36,198 bases of DNA from assembly GCA_018365815.1 (NCBI GenBank), contig JAGZJH010000024.1, positions 1-36,198 of the forward strand, read 5' to 3'. The notes beneath the pieces were generated by a model. It had not been told where the DNA came from. It did no database searches and was given only the letters and a program-made list of their open reading frames with translations. Of this stretch, positions 7,266 through 15,722 are shown one piece after another. Within the stretch, counting starts at the first letter, position 1; each line of letters opens with the position of its first letter. The stretch is from Erysipelotrichaceae bacterium (lineage in GTDB: Bacteria > Bacillota_I > Bacilli_A > Erysipelotrichales > Coprobacillaceae). The position numbers and the translations under genes were made by a program.

Positions 7266-8867
7266 TTATGACTTTATAGCCATTTTATGTTTATACATTA
7301 GACTATCCGCACATTCAATGACATTTGTAATCAAGTCATCATTTTCCTTTGCTTTTGCATAACCATAAGCAATTAGCATCACTACAGAAGATGATTTTTG
7401 ATTATATTTTTTTGCATACGTTCGACTTTATTAAAATATTCGTCAATATTTTCTAAATCAAAGTTTTCAAAAATAATAATAAACACATCGCCACCAATTC
7501 TATAACAAGTTCCTACCTTTGCAAATACTTCTATTAAAATTTTAGCAGCTGGAATAATATATTCATCACCTATTTCATACCCTTAATTATCATTATAATA
7601 TTTTAAATTATTTAAATCGCATAATACACACCCATATTTGAAAACTTTCTCGATGCTCATCTATCCACATTTCATATGCGTTTTGATTTCCTAATCCCGT
7701 TAATAAATCAGTGATTGCTAACTTTTTATTGATGATTTTTTCTCGTCCTTCCTTGAGTTGTAATGATAGATCTTTAAAAACACCAATAGAAATTGCAAAC
7801 ATAAAAAGCATTAATGCGATTCCACCTCTTTTATGCGAGCTAGTAGCATTGCCATAAAAGCTTAAATAAGCTATTATAGCAGAAATTATAACAATAACTA
7901 ACAGAAATAAAGTAAGGCTTATTTTATAATCAAATTTGTGTTTTTTTTGCAATACAACCATACAATAAATCATTATTATATAATCTACAATTAATAAAAT
8001 ATGTGCTAAAAATATTGTTTCCCTAAATTCTTTGATTCCTAATAGATGTAAGGCAGTGCATATTAATATATTAGAAATAGAAACGATGGAAACGAGATTT
8101 TTTTATCCACATTTTACAAGTTATTTGAAAATAGTGTGTTGAAAAAGCGAATAATAAGTATGGGATTTGGAAAAATAAAATATATTCCATAAAATAAATG
8201 GCAATATTATTAGAATGCAAAATTTTCATAAAATCACTACCTCTAATAAACCAAAGTCCAGTGGCAATTAGTAATAAAGAAAAATACAATCCCCTCTTAT
8301 CATCATTCAATTCAGTTCGAACCACAAACCAATATAAACATAAAGCTAAACCACATAAAAATATAATTGAATAAACAGCTACATAAGGAAGTGCTTCGAC
8401 TAACTTTTCTTGAAAGATGGACTTACAATCCCCCACCCAAAAATCAGGTACATCAATCAATTTATTTTTATCATTAGCTTGGAAAATTACTTTAAATGTA
8501 CTTTTTTTGATGGAATTTCGATAAAATGAAATAATTTTTCGAGTGTTGTTCCAATAAGGGTTCATCTATTTCCTACATTATAAACCAATTCTTCATCTTG
8601 ATATATCCGTATTTATTGTAAATCTGACATAAAATATAAACAATTATTACTCTCTTGATTAAAATCAAACTCAAAAATATATTCGCTAGTTTGCCCATCA
8701 ATTTTATGGATTTTATCAGGATTTACACGAAACGATTTATCGACTTGAAAATTTTGAAAATCACTAGGAGATACAATAAAAGACCATAAAATAATAATCC
8801 ATCCTAAACTAGCAGTTAATAACGCTATTTTTTGATACACATCAATCTTCTTGTTCAATATTTTCAC
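7266..8867 (-). pseudogene. Degenerate membrane-bound GGDEF (diguanylate cyclase) gene
   Basis: Pieces of one reading frame in order give a membrane sensor plus GGDEF domain. The N-terminal helix and outside domain are read from 8867 (or a better spaced TTG at 8858) to a TAA at 8613-8615, after which the same frame continues as IRIYQDEELVYNVGNR. The outside domain then changes frame (FHFIEIPSKKVHLK is out of frame with the ORF at 8071-8565). A membrane-helix block follows (8565-7750), shifting frame near 8100. The GGDEF domain begins ITDLLTGLGNQNAYE, shifts near 7635, has an in-frame TAA at 7583-7585 (NDN*GYE), and ends with YKHKMAIKS at 7266. The active-site motif reads GGDVF (Val codon 7484-7486), so the metal-binding Glu is lost. 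It cannot make a functional enzyme. Confidence 0.88.
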
Positions 8868-8907
8868 TCTCCTAAAAATATACAGTGGAATTCTTTAATA
8901 TTATAAA

Positions 8908-8955
8908 GGAGACTTCAAATATTATTAAATTTCACAAATAATATTCGTAATCTCC
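8908..8955. repeat. Long imperfect inverted repeat (stem-loop)
   Basis: Arms 8908-8926 and 8937-8955 match at 16 of 19 positions around a 10-base loop; both ends are GGAGA/TCTCC and the inner parts AATATTATT/AATAATATT. It lies in the intergenic gap before the dead GGDEF gene. No T-run follows on either strand, so it does not look like a terminator. Role unknown. Confidence 0.5.
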
Positions 8956-8975
8956 TATTTTAAATAATCAGTATG

Positions 8976-8994
8976 AAGTAAAATTGTTTTACTT
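8976..8994. terminator. AT-rich hairpin after the FAD oxidoreductase gene
   Basis: AAGTAAAA and TTTTACTT pair perfectly over 8 bases around TTG, about 17 bases after the stop codon of the oxidoreductase gene. It has no GC content to speak of and only a weak following T-run, so termination strength is uncertain. Confidence 0.35.
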
Positions 8995-9010
8995 AAATCA
9001 TGTCAATATT

Positions 9011-10435
9011 TTATTTATTTTTGAATTGTTCAATAATATGTCTTGAAACTAAAATACCATTTGCTCCTGCTTGTGCTAAACCACGTGTTAATCCGGCTCC
9101 ATCGCCTGCCATATATAAGCCTTTGATTTCGCTTTCAAATCCTTCTTTAACCTTTGGTCTTGCTGAATAGAATTTAGCTTCAACACCATAAAGTAAAGTA
9201 TGCTCATTTGCAATTCCCGGTGTTACATGATCTAAAACTTCAATCATTTCAATAATTGATTTCATTGTATTATAAGGCAATACTAAACCTAAATCACCAG
9301 GTACAGCTTCTTTTAAAGTAGGATTAGTATATCCCTCTTTTAAACGTTTTTCAGTTGTACGACGACCTTTTTTAATATCTCCATAACGTTGTACAATAAT
9401 ACTTCCATTAGAAAGTTTATTTGCAAGTTGACTCACTTCATGAGCAAATTCATTAGGTTCATTAAAAGGCTCTGAGAATGTATGTGAAACTAATAACGCA
9501 AAGTTTGTATTTTGACTTCCTAATTTAGGATCATGATATGCATGACCATTAGCTAACATTGTTCCTGAATGATTTTCAATGACTACATGACCAGACGGAT
9601 TTGAACAAAAAGTTCTGACTTTCGTTCCAACTGTTGTATTATAAACAAACTTTCCTTCATATAAGTGTTTATTAATTTCTTCCATTACAATATTACTTGT
9701 TTCTACGCGTACCCCAATATCTACTTGGTTATTATATAAATTAATACCATGATTTTTTAATATTTTAGTAAGCCAAGCAGATCCATCACGTCCAGGTGCC
9801 AATACAACTTTAGAAGCACTGATTTTTGTTCCGTTTTCAAGTTCAATCCCTTTAACTGTACCTGCTTCAACCAAAATATCTTTAACTGCTGTTTTAAATT
9901 GAAGATCTATGTGTTGTTTTAATTCTTCTGACATTGCACTCATTATACGAATATTTTCTTCTGTTCCTAAATGACGAACTTTAGCACGCAATAATTTTAA
10001 CCCAACTGCATACCCTCGATGTTCGATCTCTTTGACCTTATCAGTCGTTGGATCGGTAATTTCTAAAGTTGCTCCGTGACGTAAATACAAACCATCTACA
10101 TATTCAATAGCTTTAATAACTTCTTGTTCGTCTAAATAATCAGTTAACCAACCGCCAAATTCACTTGTGATATTGAATTTACCATCGCTATATGCCCCTG
10201 CGCCACCAAAACCAGAAGTAATAGAGCAAGCTGGTAAACATCCCGGTTCATGATCTTTAATAATAGGACACGCTTTAATGCGTTTATCTTTAATTGGGCA
10301 ATGACGATTCGCAACATCATGCCCTTTATCAATTAAAAGCACCTTTAAATCAGGACTTTTTAAATATAATTCATAACTCGCCATAATTCCAGCAGGCCCA
10401 GCTCCTACTATAATCACATCATAATTTTCTCTCAT
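9011..10435 (-). CDS. NAD(P)/FAD-dependent oxidoreductase of unknown substrate
   Basis: A flavoprotein of the large FAD-dependent dehydrogenase group seen in Firmicutes and archaea. The FAD-binding Rossmann motif VGAGPAG is at 10-16 with the ribose-binding acid at LLIDKG. A C-terminal FAD site reads GLYMAGDGAGLTRGLAQAGANG. Between residues 46 and 70 four cysteines occur (Cys46, Cys56, Cys66, Cys70), followed by the conserved SGFGGAGAYSDGKFN. Similar clostridial proteins also carry cysteines here, which could bind a metal or an Fe-S cluster or form disulfides (inference). I chose ATG 10435, 6 bases after GGGAG, over the ATG at 10441 that touches the ribosome site. It has 474 residues and its own strong promoter. 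The substrate cannot be assigned. Confidence 0.85.
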   Translation of the reverse strand: MRENYDVIIVGAGPAGIMASYELYLKSPDLKVLLIDKGHDVANRHCPIKDKRIKACPIIKDHEPGCLPACSITSGFGGAGAYSDGKFNITSEFGGWLTDYLDEQEVIKAIEYVDGLYLRHGATLEITDPTTDKVKEIEHRGYAVGLKLLRAKVRHLGTEENIRIMSAMSEELKQHIDLQFKTAVKDILVEAGTVKGIELENGTKISASKVVLAPGRDGSAWLTKILKNHGINLYNNQVDIGVRVETSNIVMEEINKHLYEGKFVYNTTVGTKVRTFCSNPSGHVVIENHSGTMLANGHAYHDPKLGSQNTNFALLVSHTFSEPFNEPNEFAHEVSQLANKLSNGSIIVQRYGDIKKGRRTTEKRLKEGYTNPTLKEAVPGDLGLVLPYNTMKSIIEMIEVLDHVTPGIANEHTLLYGVEAKFYSARPKVKEGFESEIKGLYMAGDGAGLTRGLAQAGANGILVSRHIIEQFKNK

Positions 10436-10467
10436 ATTCATCTCCCTTTTCTTTTCAAACCTTTAAA

Positions 10468-10496
10468 ATTATACTAGAGCCAGTATAAAAAATCAA
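10468..10496 (-). promoter_or_regulatory. Promoter with overlapping dyad for the FAD oxidoreductase
   Basis: On the minus strand TTGATT (10491-10496), a 17-base spacer and a perfect TATAAT (10468-10473). The dyad TATACT-N6-AGTATA (10470-10475 with 10482-10487) overlaps the -10 box and spacer, the place where a repressor would bind. Confidence 0.75.
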
Positions 10497-10503
10497 CTGC
10501 AAA

Positions 10504-10526
10504 CTAAAAAAGGAGTTTCACTCCTT
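10504..10526 (-). terminator. Rho-independent terminator of the DUF975 gene
   Basis: Read on the minus strand: AAGGAG, loop TGAAA, CTCCTT, then a T-run. It begins a few bases after the stop codon of the gene at 10529-11380 and separates it from the promoter of the FAD gene. Confidence 0.8.
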
Positions 10527-10528
10527 CA

Positions 10529-11380
10529 CTAAATTTTAAATAATTCATGTGGGTGTTTTATAATTTCTTCATTTCTTACTTCCAAATAAAAAATAGCAAT
10601 AGATTGGTAAAACGGAATTTGCCAAAAGATAATAATCGACAACATTGACAAAATCAAATATAAAGAAAAACCAATATATGGAATGGCAAAACAAAACTGC
10701 GATAATATAAAAGTTACAACTAAATGAATTAAATAATATGGTATCAATAAAACTAATAATTTTATAAAATCTTTAACATGACCATTCATCATTCGTGTTG
10801 ATTTAATAAGTGCTTCATTCCATGCATAATCATAATCTTCTACAATATATGGAACCAACAAAAATAAACCACTTAAATAACCCCCAACTACTAGAGCTAA
10901 AACTAAAAATATAACCATGACAAAAGAAATATTTTGAATTCCAATTATAGCAAAAAAATCATAACGAACTGTTTTAGATAAAAATAAATAAACAAATTGA
11001 TCAATAACAGTATATAAAGGAATATTATTTAACCTTGTTACTTCCAAAAACATCGGAACTAACAATACAAAAGTAGGAATTAAAATTAGAAGTTTTCTAA
11101 CAATATATGAAGGAAAATATTTTGCAAAATGAAATATACCAATAAATATTTCATTAATACTAAAATCATTTCTTTTTTCATGAATTAAAATTAAAGACAT
11201 ATAAATAAAACCATGAACTAAAGTTACAAGTAACAATTCTATTGCAATCATAATTAATCCACTACTTGAATATTGAGCAATTAATGTCACACAATTAATT
11301 AAATAAAAAGAAGGGACTAGCAAACGAAAATTATGACGACTTAATTCTATCGCACGACGTCTAATACTGTTAACGTTCAT
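10529..11380 (-). CDS. DUF975-type multi-pass membrane protein
   Basis: A 283-residue integral membrane protein with about six hydrophobic segments (roughly 22-65, 93-112, 145-178, 206-230, 232-265). The family signs are the N-terminal basic start MNVNSIRRRAIELSRHNFRL and the segment WNEALIKSTRMMNGHVKDF near 190, which matches the amphipathic 'S-x-x-M-M-x-G-H' element of DUF975 proteins. Function of the family is unknown. The ATG at 11380 follows a GGGGGGAT ribosome site. It stands alone between the copper operon and the FAD gene, ends in a clear terminator, and shows no sign of disruption. Confidence 0.8.
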   Translation of the reverse strand: MNVNSIRRRAIELSRHNFRLLVPSFYLINCVTLIAQYSSSGLIMIAIELLLVTLVHGFIYMSLILIHEKRNDFSINEIFIGIFHFAKYFPSYIVRKLLILIPTFVLLVPMFLEVTRLNNIPLYTVIDQFVYLFLSKTVRYDFFAIIGIQNISFVMVIFLVLALVVGGYLSGLFLLVPYIVEDYDYAWNEALIKSTRMMNGHVKDFIKLLVLLIPYYLIHLVVTFILSQFCFAIPYIGFSLYLILSMLSIIIFWQIPFYQSIAIFYLEVRNEEIIKHPHELFKI

Positions 11381-11455
11381 CTAATCCCCCCTCATAGTGA
11401 TATTATTATATCATTTTTTTTAGCGGAGTTCTACTAATTTATTGTCTAACTACTT

Positions 11456-11719
11456 TTAGCGAGACATCTTATCAATTAAATCTAAAATTTCATTGATCTT
11501 AGCTTCGCTGTTTTCACTTTCAATTGCTTCCTTTACACAGCCGAGCATATGTCCTTTAATCACTTCTTTATTTGCTTTTTGAATTAAAGATAAAATCGCC
11601 AACAATTGATTAGAAATATCAATACAATAACGATCATCTTCAATCATTTTTAACACCCCTTCAATTTGACCTTTAGCCGTTTTTAAAAGTTGGGTTGTTT
11701 TTTGTTTATCACCTTTCAT
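11456..11719 (-). CDS. csoR: CsoR-family copper-sensing transcriptional repressor
   Basis: An 87-residue all-helical repressor of the CsoR/RcnR/FrmR family. The Cu(I) ligand set is present with the right spacing: Cys32 (RYCIDI), His57 (KGHML) and Cys61 (LGCV). In the absence of copper, CsoR binds a GC-rich dyad and blocks its operon; Cu(I) binding releases it. The ATG overlaps the copA stop codon by one base (TAATG), so the two are translationally coupled. A matching operator lies at the head of the operon (14241-14256). The C-x(24)-H-x3-C pattern and neighbour make a copper role much more likely than formaldehyde or nickel. Confidence 0.92.
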   Translation of the reverse strand: MKGDKQKTTQLLKTAKGQIEGVLKMIEDDRYCIDISNQLLAILSLIQKANKEVIKGHMLGCVKEAIESENSEAKINEILDLIDKMSR

Positions 11720-11925
11720 TATTCAAATCCTTTAAATGTATATCCCACATTAGTAATTGCATCAATGATTGCTTGTTCATCAATTGCATTTTCACTTTCT
11801 AACTTTGCGCATTTATTTTCTAAATCAACAGTTGCTTTAACTCCTTCAATTTTATTTAACGCTTCTTCAACTCTCGCTTTACAATGTGCACACATCATAC
11901 CCTCAATTAATACTGTTTTTTCCAT
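11719..11925 (-). CDS. Possible separately translated CopZ copper chaperone from inside copA
   Basis: Inside the copA frame an ATG at 11925 follows AGAGG with an ideal 8-base gap. Starting there gives a 68-residue protein, MEKTVLIEGMMCAHCKARVE..., the length of a normal free CopZ with its Cu(I) site CAHC at residues 12-15. The 17-residue linker before it has no domain character and encodes the ribosome site, so it looks like a former intergenic gap that lost its stop codon. If used, one gene would make both a fused ATPase and the free chaperone. Internal initiation is inferred only. Confidence 0.5.
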   Translation of the reverse strand: MEKTVLIEGMMCAHCKARVEEALNKIEGVKATVDLENKCAKLESENAIDEQAIIDAITNVGYTFKGFE

Positions 11926-14223
11926 TTTACTAACCTCTTTTCTTTCTTTGATTATACTTGTATTTTTTTTATTTGTAAAATACTTTGGCTTAAATTTTCT
12001 TAATCTTAATGCATTAGCAACTACACATACAGAAGACAAACTCATTGCTAAAGCACCAAACATTGGATTAAGTTTTAACCCAAACATCGGATATAACAAA
12101 CCTGCTGCCAATGGAATACCGATACAATTATAGAAAAATGCCCAAAATAAATTTTCTTTAATATTTTTAACAACTTTATGTGATAAATCAATTGATGTCA
12201 CAACATCGATTAAATTATCCTTCATTAAAATAATATCGGCAGAATCAATTGCAATATCACTTCCTGCCCCGATAGCAATACCTACGTCTGCTTTAGTTAA
12301 AGCAGGCGCATCATTAATACCATCACCTACCATAGCTACAAAATATCCATGATTTTGTAACTCTCTGATTTTTTGTTCTTTATCTTGAGGTAACACTTCC
12401 GCAATAATTTCATCTAATTGTAATTCATCTTTTAAAGCATATGCTGTAGTTTTTAAATCACCGGTTAACATCACTACTTTAATTTTATGATCATGTAATA
12501 ATGAAATGGCTGTTTTACTACTTTCTTTAACATGATCAAATACACTAATTAATCCAATGATTTTTTGATCTTTAGAGATATACATAATAGTATGTCCTAA
12601 TTTTGAAATTCTCAACGCTTCATTTTCATAATCACTGACATCAATATTTAATTCATTCATTAATTTTAAATTACCTATGGCATAATGGTTGTGATCATAA
12701 TCTCCTATAATCCCAAAACCACTTTTATTTTCAAAGTTTTCAAATTTCAATAATGATAAGTTTTTGTCGTTTAATGACTCTTTAAAAGCTAAAGCAATTG
12801 GGTGTGACGAATTAGCTTCTAATGAAGCAGCAAGTTGTAATAACTGATTCTCATCTAATTCGTTAGAAATAATTTGATTTAATTTTGGTTTTCCTTCTGT
12901 AATTGTTCCTGTTTTATCTAATACCACACAATTAATTTTATTAGCATTTTCTAAACCAGTTGCATTTCTAACTAAAATACCGTTTTCTGCCCCTTTACCG
13001 GTTCCCACCATAATCGCAACAGGTGTTGCTAAACCTAATGCACATGGACAAGAAATCACTAATACCGCAATTCCAATTGATAAAGCAAAACTAAAATTTT
13101 TTGAAACAATTAACCAAATGATAAATGCCACAGTCGCAATTAACATCACTGATGGTACAAATATCGAAGCTACTTTATCTGCAAGAGAAGCCATTGGAGC
13201 TTTTGAACTCCCCGCTTCTTCAACTAAAGCAATAATCTTTGATAAAGTGGAATTTTCATTAGTTGAAGTCACTTTAAAAATAAAAGTTCCTTGATTATTC
13301 ATAGTTGCTCCAATGACTTTATCATTGACATTTTTTTCAACCGGCATACTTTCTCCAGTAAGCATCGATTCATCAACATAACTATGTCCTTCAACGATTA
13401 TTCCATCAACAGCAATACTTTCACCCGGTTTAACCACCACTAAATCACCAATCATTAAATCTTCCACATTTACTTCCATTTCTTGACCGTCTTTCATCAT
13501 TGTTGCTTTTTTAGGTGATAAATCAATCAATTTACTAATCGCATCAGTTGTTTTTTTCTTAGAACGTGCTTCTAAATATTTGCCAAAAGTTATTAAAGTT
13601 AAAATCATTACTGCAGATTCAAAATATAAATCATGCATATAATGATGCATATGGCCAAGATCATAACGAGTTACATCATAAGCCATTTGATAAAAAACAA
13701 TAATACTATAAATTAATGAAGCACTTGAACCAATCGCAATTAATGAGTCCATATTAGGGTGTAATTTCCATAGTGATTTAAACCCTTTAATAAAATACGA
13801 ACGATTTAAATAAACAATAGGTAATGATAATAATAATTGTGTTAAGGTAAAGACAATAACATTTTCCGCGCCTTTTAAAAAAGATGGAATTGGATAATTA
13901 AACATCGTTGACATTGAAACATACATAAGTAATATCATAAAAATAAAAGAATAAATAACACGTTGTTTCATTTCTTTTAAATCATCTTTAACTTCTTTAA
14001 TCTCTGTTTTTTGGTTAAATAAAGAGGCACCATACCCCCCACTTTTGACTGCGTTAATAATATCTTCCACTTTGGTTTTACTTTCATCAAATTCAACATT
14101 CATTGAATTAGTAAGTAAACTCACTTCAACATTTTTAACACCTTCTACTTTACATACACTATTTTCAACATGAGCAGTGCAAGCACTACAAGTCATTCCG
14201 GTAACATTAAATTTTGTTTTCAT
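11719..14223 (-). CDS. copA: Copper-exporting P1B-type ATPase with fused CopZ-like C-terminal domain
   Basis: Pumps Cu(I) out of the cytoplasm using ATP. Numbered from ATG 14223 (834 residues): N-terminal heavy-metal domain with CSAC at 12-15; membrane helices from about 90; a His-rich loop GHMHHYMHD near 190; TGES at 289-292; the copper-transport motif CPC at 392-394; phosphorylation motif DKTGT at 436-440; the HP pair at 474-475; and GDGIND near 633. The usual CopA ends near KFKPKYF; here a 17-residue linker leads into a complete second heavy-metal domain (766-834) with CAHC at 778-781, which matches a whole free CopZ chaperone. The reading frame could be extended to GTG 14238, but AAAGGAG precedes ATG 14223. 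Confidence 0.95.
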   Translation of the reverse strand: MKTKFNVTGMTCSACTAHVENSVCKVEGVKNVEVSLLTNSMNVEFDESKTKVEDIINAVKSGGYGASLFNQKTEIKEVKDDLKEMKQRVIYSFIFMILLMYVSMSTMFNYPIPSFLKGAENVIVFTLTQLLLSLPIVYLNRSYFIKGFKSLWKLHPNMDSLIAIGSSASLIYSIIVFYQMAYDVTRYDLGHMHHYMHDLYFESAVMILTLITFGKYLEARSKKKTTDAISKLIDLSPKKATMMKDGQEMEVNVEDLMIGDLVVVKPGESIAVDGIIVEGHSYVDESMLTGESMPVEKNVNDKVIGATMNNQGTFIFKVTSTNENSTLSKIIALVEEAGSSKAPMASLADKVASIFVPSVMLIATVAFIIWLIVSKNFSFALSIGIAVLVISCPCALGLATPVAIMVGTGKGAENGILVRNATGLENANKINCVVLDKTGTITEGKPKLNQIISNELDENQLLQLAASLEANSSHPIALAFKESLNDKNLSLLKFENFENKSGFGIIGDYDHNHYAIGNLKLMNELNIDVSDYENEALRISKLGHTIMYISKDQKIIGLISVFDHVKESSKTAISLLHDHKIKVVMLTGDLKTTAYALKDELQLDEIIAEVLPQDKEQKIRELQNHGYFVAMVGDGINDAPALTKADVGIAIGAGSDIAIDSADIILMKDNLIDVVTSIDLSHKVVKNIKENLFWAFFYNCIGIPLAAGLLYPMFGLKLNPMFGALAMSLSSVCVVANALRLRKFKPKYFTNKKNTSIIKERKEVSKMEKTVLIEGMMCAHCKARVEEALNKIEGVKATVDLENKCAKLESENAIDEQAIIDAITNVGYTFKGFE

Positions 14224-14240
14224 AATACTCCTTTCCACCC

Positions 14241-14256
14241 CTCCCCTACTGGGGTT
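14241..14256 (-). promoter_or_regulatory. CsoR-like operator
   Basis: CCCC-TACT-GGGG (14243-14254) is a GC-rich dyad in an AT-rich gap and matches the form of known CsoR boxes (C-run, short AT-containing centre, G-run). It begins just downstream of the -10 box, near the expected transcription start, so a bound repressor would block transcription. Confidence 0.75.
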
Positions 14257-14264
14257 GTGTAATT

Positions 14265-14293
14265 ATCGTAACATCACCTTTTTTAATTGTCAA
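14265..14293 (-). promoter_or_regulatory. Promoter of the copA-csoR operon
   Basis: Minus strand: TTGACA (14288-14293), 17-base spacer, TACGAT (14265-14270), preceded by TGT. The box spacing is ideal and the CsoR-like dyad lies directly downstream. Confidence 0.82.
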
Positions 14294-14304
14294 TAGAGAT
14301 GCTT

Positions 14305-14336
14305 AAACAAAAAGTCTACACGAAAGTGTAGACTTT
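14305..14336 (-). terminator. Rho-independent terminator of the purine operon
   Basis: An 11-base perfect stem (14311-14321 with 14326-14336) around a four-base loop, followed on the minus strand by TTTTTGTTT. It starts five bases after the purB stop and lies upstream of the copper promoter. The plus strand also has a T-run, so it could work both ways. Confidence 0.9.
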
Positions 14337-14341
14337 TTTGA

Positions 14342-15721
14342 CTATAACTTTATGTTTGCTAAAACATCAGCCAATCCAATATATGAAGCAGGTGTCATTT
14401 CAATTAATGTTTGACGATCCTCTTCACTTAACACTTCTAAACTTGACGCAAATTGTAAAATATCTTCTTTAGAAATATTTTTACCTCTTGTAAGTTCTTT
14501 AAGTGTATCATAGGCATCTTGGATACCGTATTTTCTTAACATTGTTTGAATAGGTTCAGCTAAGACTTCCCATTTTTCATTTAAATCACTGGCAAGTTTG
14601 TCTGTGTTAACCACACATTTTTCTAACCCATTCATTGTTTCGTTAATGGCTTGTAATGAATATCCAAATGCTAATCCTAAATTACGTTGACTTGATGAAT
14701 CTGATAAATCTCTTTGCATTCGAGATTTTGGCAATTTATTAGATAATGCCACACAAATATGATTTGACATATCGACATTTGCCTCACTGTTTTCAAAACG
14801 AATCGGATTAACTTTATGTGGCATTGTACTACTTCCCACTTCACCTTTAACAGGAATTTGTTTAAAATATTCCATTGAAATATATAACCACATATCCACA
14901 TCAAAATCCGCTAAAATATTATTAAAATGACGAATTCCATCTAAGATATGACAAGTATAATCATGACTTTCGATTTGTGTTGTCAATGGATTAAAGCTTA
15001 GACCAAGATATTCCTCCACAAATTTTTTTGCATAAACTTGCCAATCAACATTTTTAAAAGCTGTTAAAATGGCACTATAATTTCCGGTGGCACCATTAAA
15101 TTTTGCTTTAATTTTAACGTTTTCAATATTTTCAATACTTGATAATAAACGATAAGCATAAACTTTGAACTCTTTACCAATTGTTGTTGGGGTTGCAGGT
15201 TGTCCATGAGTATGTGCAAGCATGGCATCACTTTGATGTTTTATTGCCCAATCATCGATAGTTGAAGCAAATTGTTTAGCTTTTTTAAGCCATACATTAT
15301 TTAAACCATCTCTTAACATACATGCATAAGAAGTATTATTAATATCTTCAGAAGTACACCCGATATGGACAAAACTTTGTAAATAATCATAGCCTAATTC
15401 TTTAATTTTTTCATCAATAAAATATTCTACTGCTTTAACATCATGACGTGTCACACTCTCAATTTCTTTAATGCGTTTAAATGAATCGTAGTTAAATTGA
15501 TGACTAATTGCTTCAATTTGAGACATATTTTGGCGATCAAACTGAGCCAGTACATCACTTTCTACATTTTCAATTAAAAATTTTAACCATTGAATTTCAA
15601 CAAACACACGATATTTTACTAATGCATATTCAGAAAAATATTCTCCAAGAGCATCTTTGATTCCTGAATATCGTCCATCTAATGGACATAACGTTAAACT
15701 TTCAAATTCTTGTCTTTGCAT
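14342..15721 (-). CDS. purB: Adenylosuccinate lyase, E. coli-type
   Basis: Splits SAICAR to AICAR and adenylosuccinate to AMP, releasing fumarate in both. The family signature GSSTMPHKVNPIRFENSEAN near residue 290 contains the flexible catalytic serine loop; the His of TSRH-like segment is TRHDVKAVEYF and the HTHGQPATPTTIG stretch carries the second catalytic His. The N-terminus LTLCPLDGRYSGIKDALGEY matches the longer E. coli type, not the B. subtilis type, which begins differently and is about 430 residues. I chose ATG 15721 (459 residues) because AAAGGTGG lies 8 bases before it; the longer frame begins with GTG 15733 inside the purL end. It is the last gene of the operon and sits one base from the purL stop. 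Confidence 0.93.
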   Translation of the reverse strand: MQRQEFESLTLCPLDGRYSGIKDALGEYFSEYALVKYRVFVEIQWLKFLIENVESDVLAQFDRQNMSQIEAISHQFNYDSFKRIKEIESVTRHDVKAVEYFIDEKIKELGYDYLQSFVHIGCTSEDINNTSYACMLRDGLNNVWLKKAKQFASTIDDWAIKHQSDAMLAHTHGQPATPTTIGKEFKVYAYRLLSSIENIENVKIKAKFNGATGNYSAILTAFKNVDWQVYAKKFVEEYLGLSFNPLTTQIESHDYTCHILDGIRHFNNILADFDVDMWLYISMEYFKQIPVKGEVGSSTMPHKVNPIRFENSEANVDMSNHICVALSNKLPKSRMQRDLSDSSSQRNLGLAFGYSLQAINETMNGLEKCVVNTDKLASDLNEKWEVLAEPIQTMLRKYGIQDAYDTLKELTRGKNISKEDILQFASSLEVLSEEDRQTLIEMTPASYIGLADVLANIKL

Positions 15722-15722
15722 T

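Noticed and set aside
7091..7279. 62-codon plus-strand frame across the IS end
   Set aside because: It spans orfA antisense sequence and the terminal repeat, with no ribosome site.
10144..10332. 62-codon frame within the FAD oxidoreductase gene
   Set aside because: Same strand but another frame inside the conserved cysteine region; no ribosome site.
11690..12133. 147-codon plus-strand frame opposite copA
   Set aside because: It lies entirely antisense to copA/csoR, whose protein motifs are unmistakable; a shadow of codon use.
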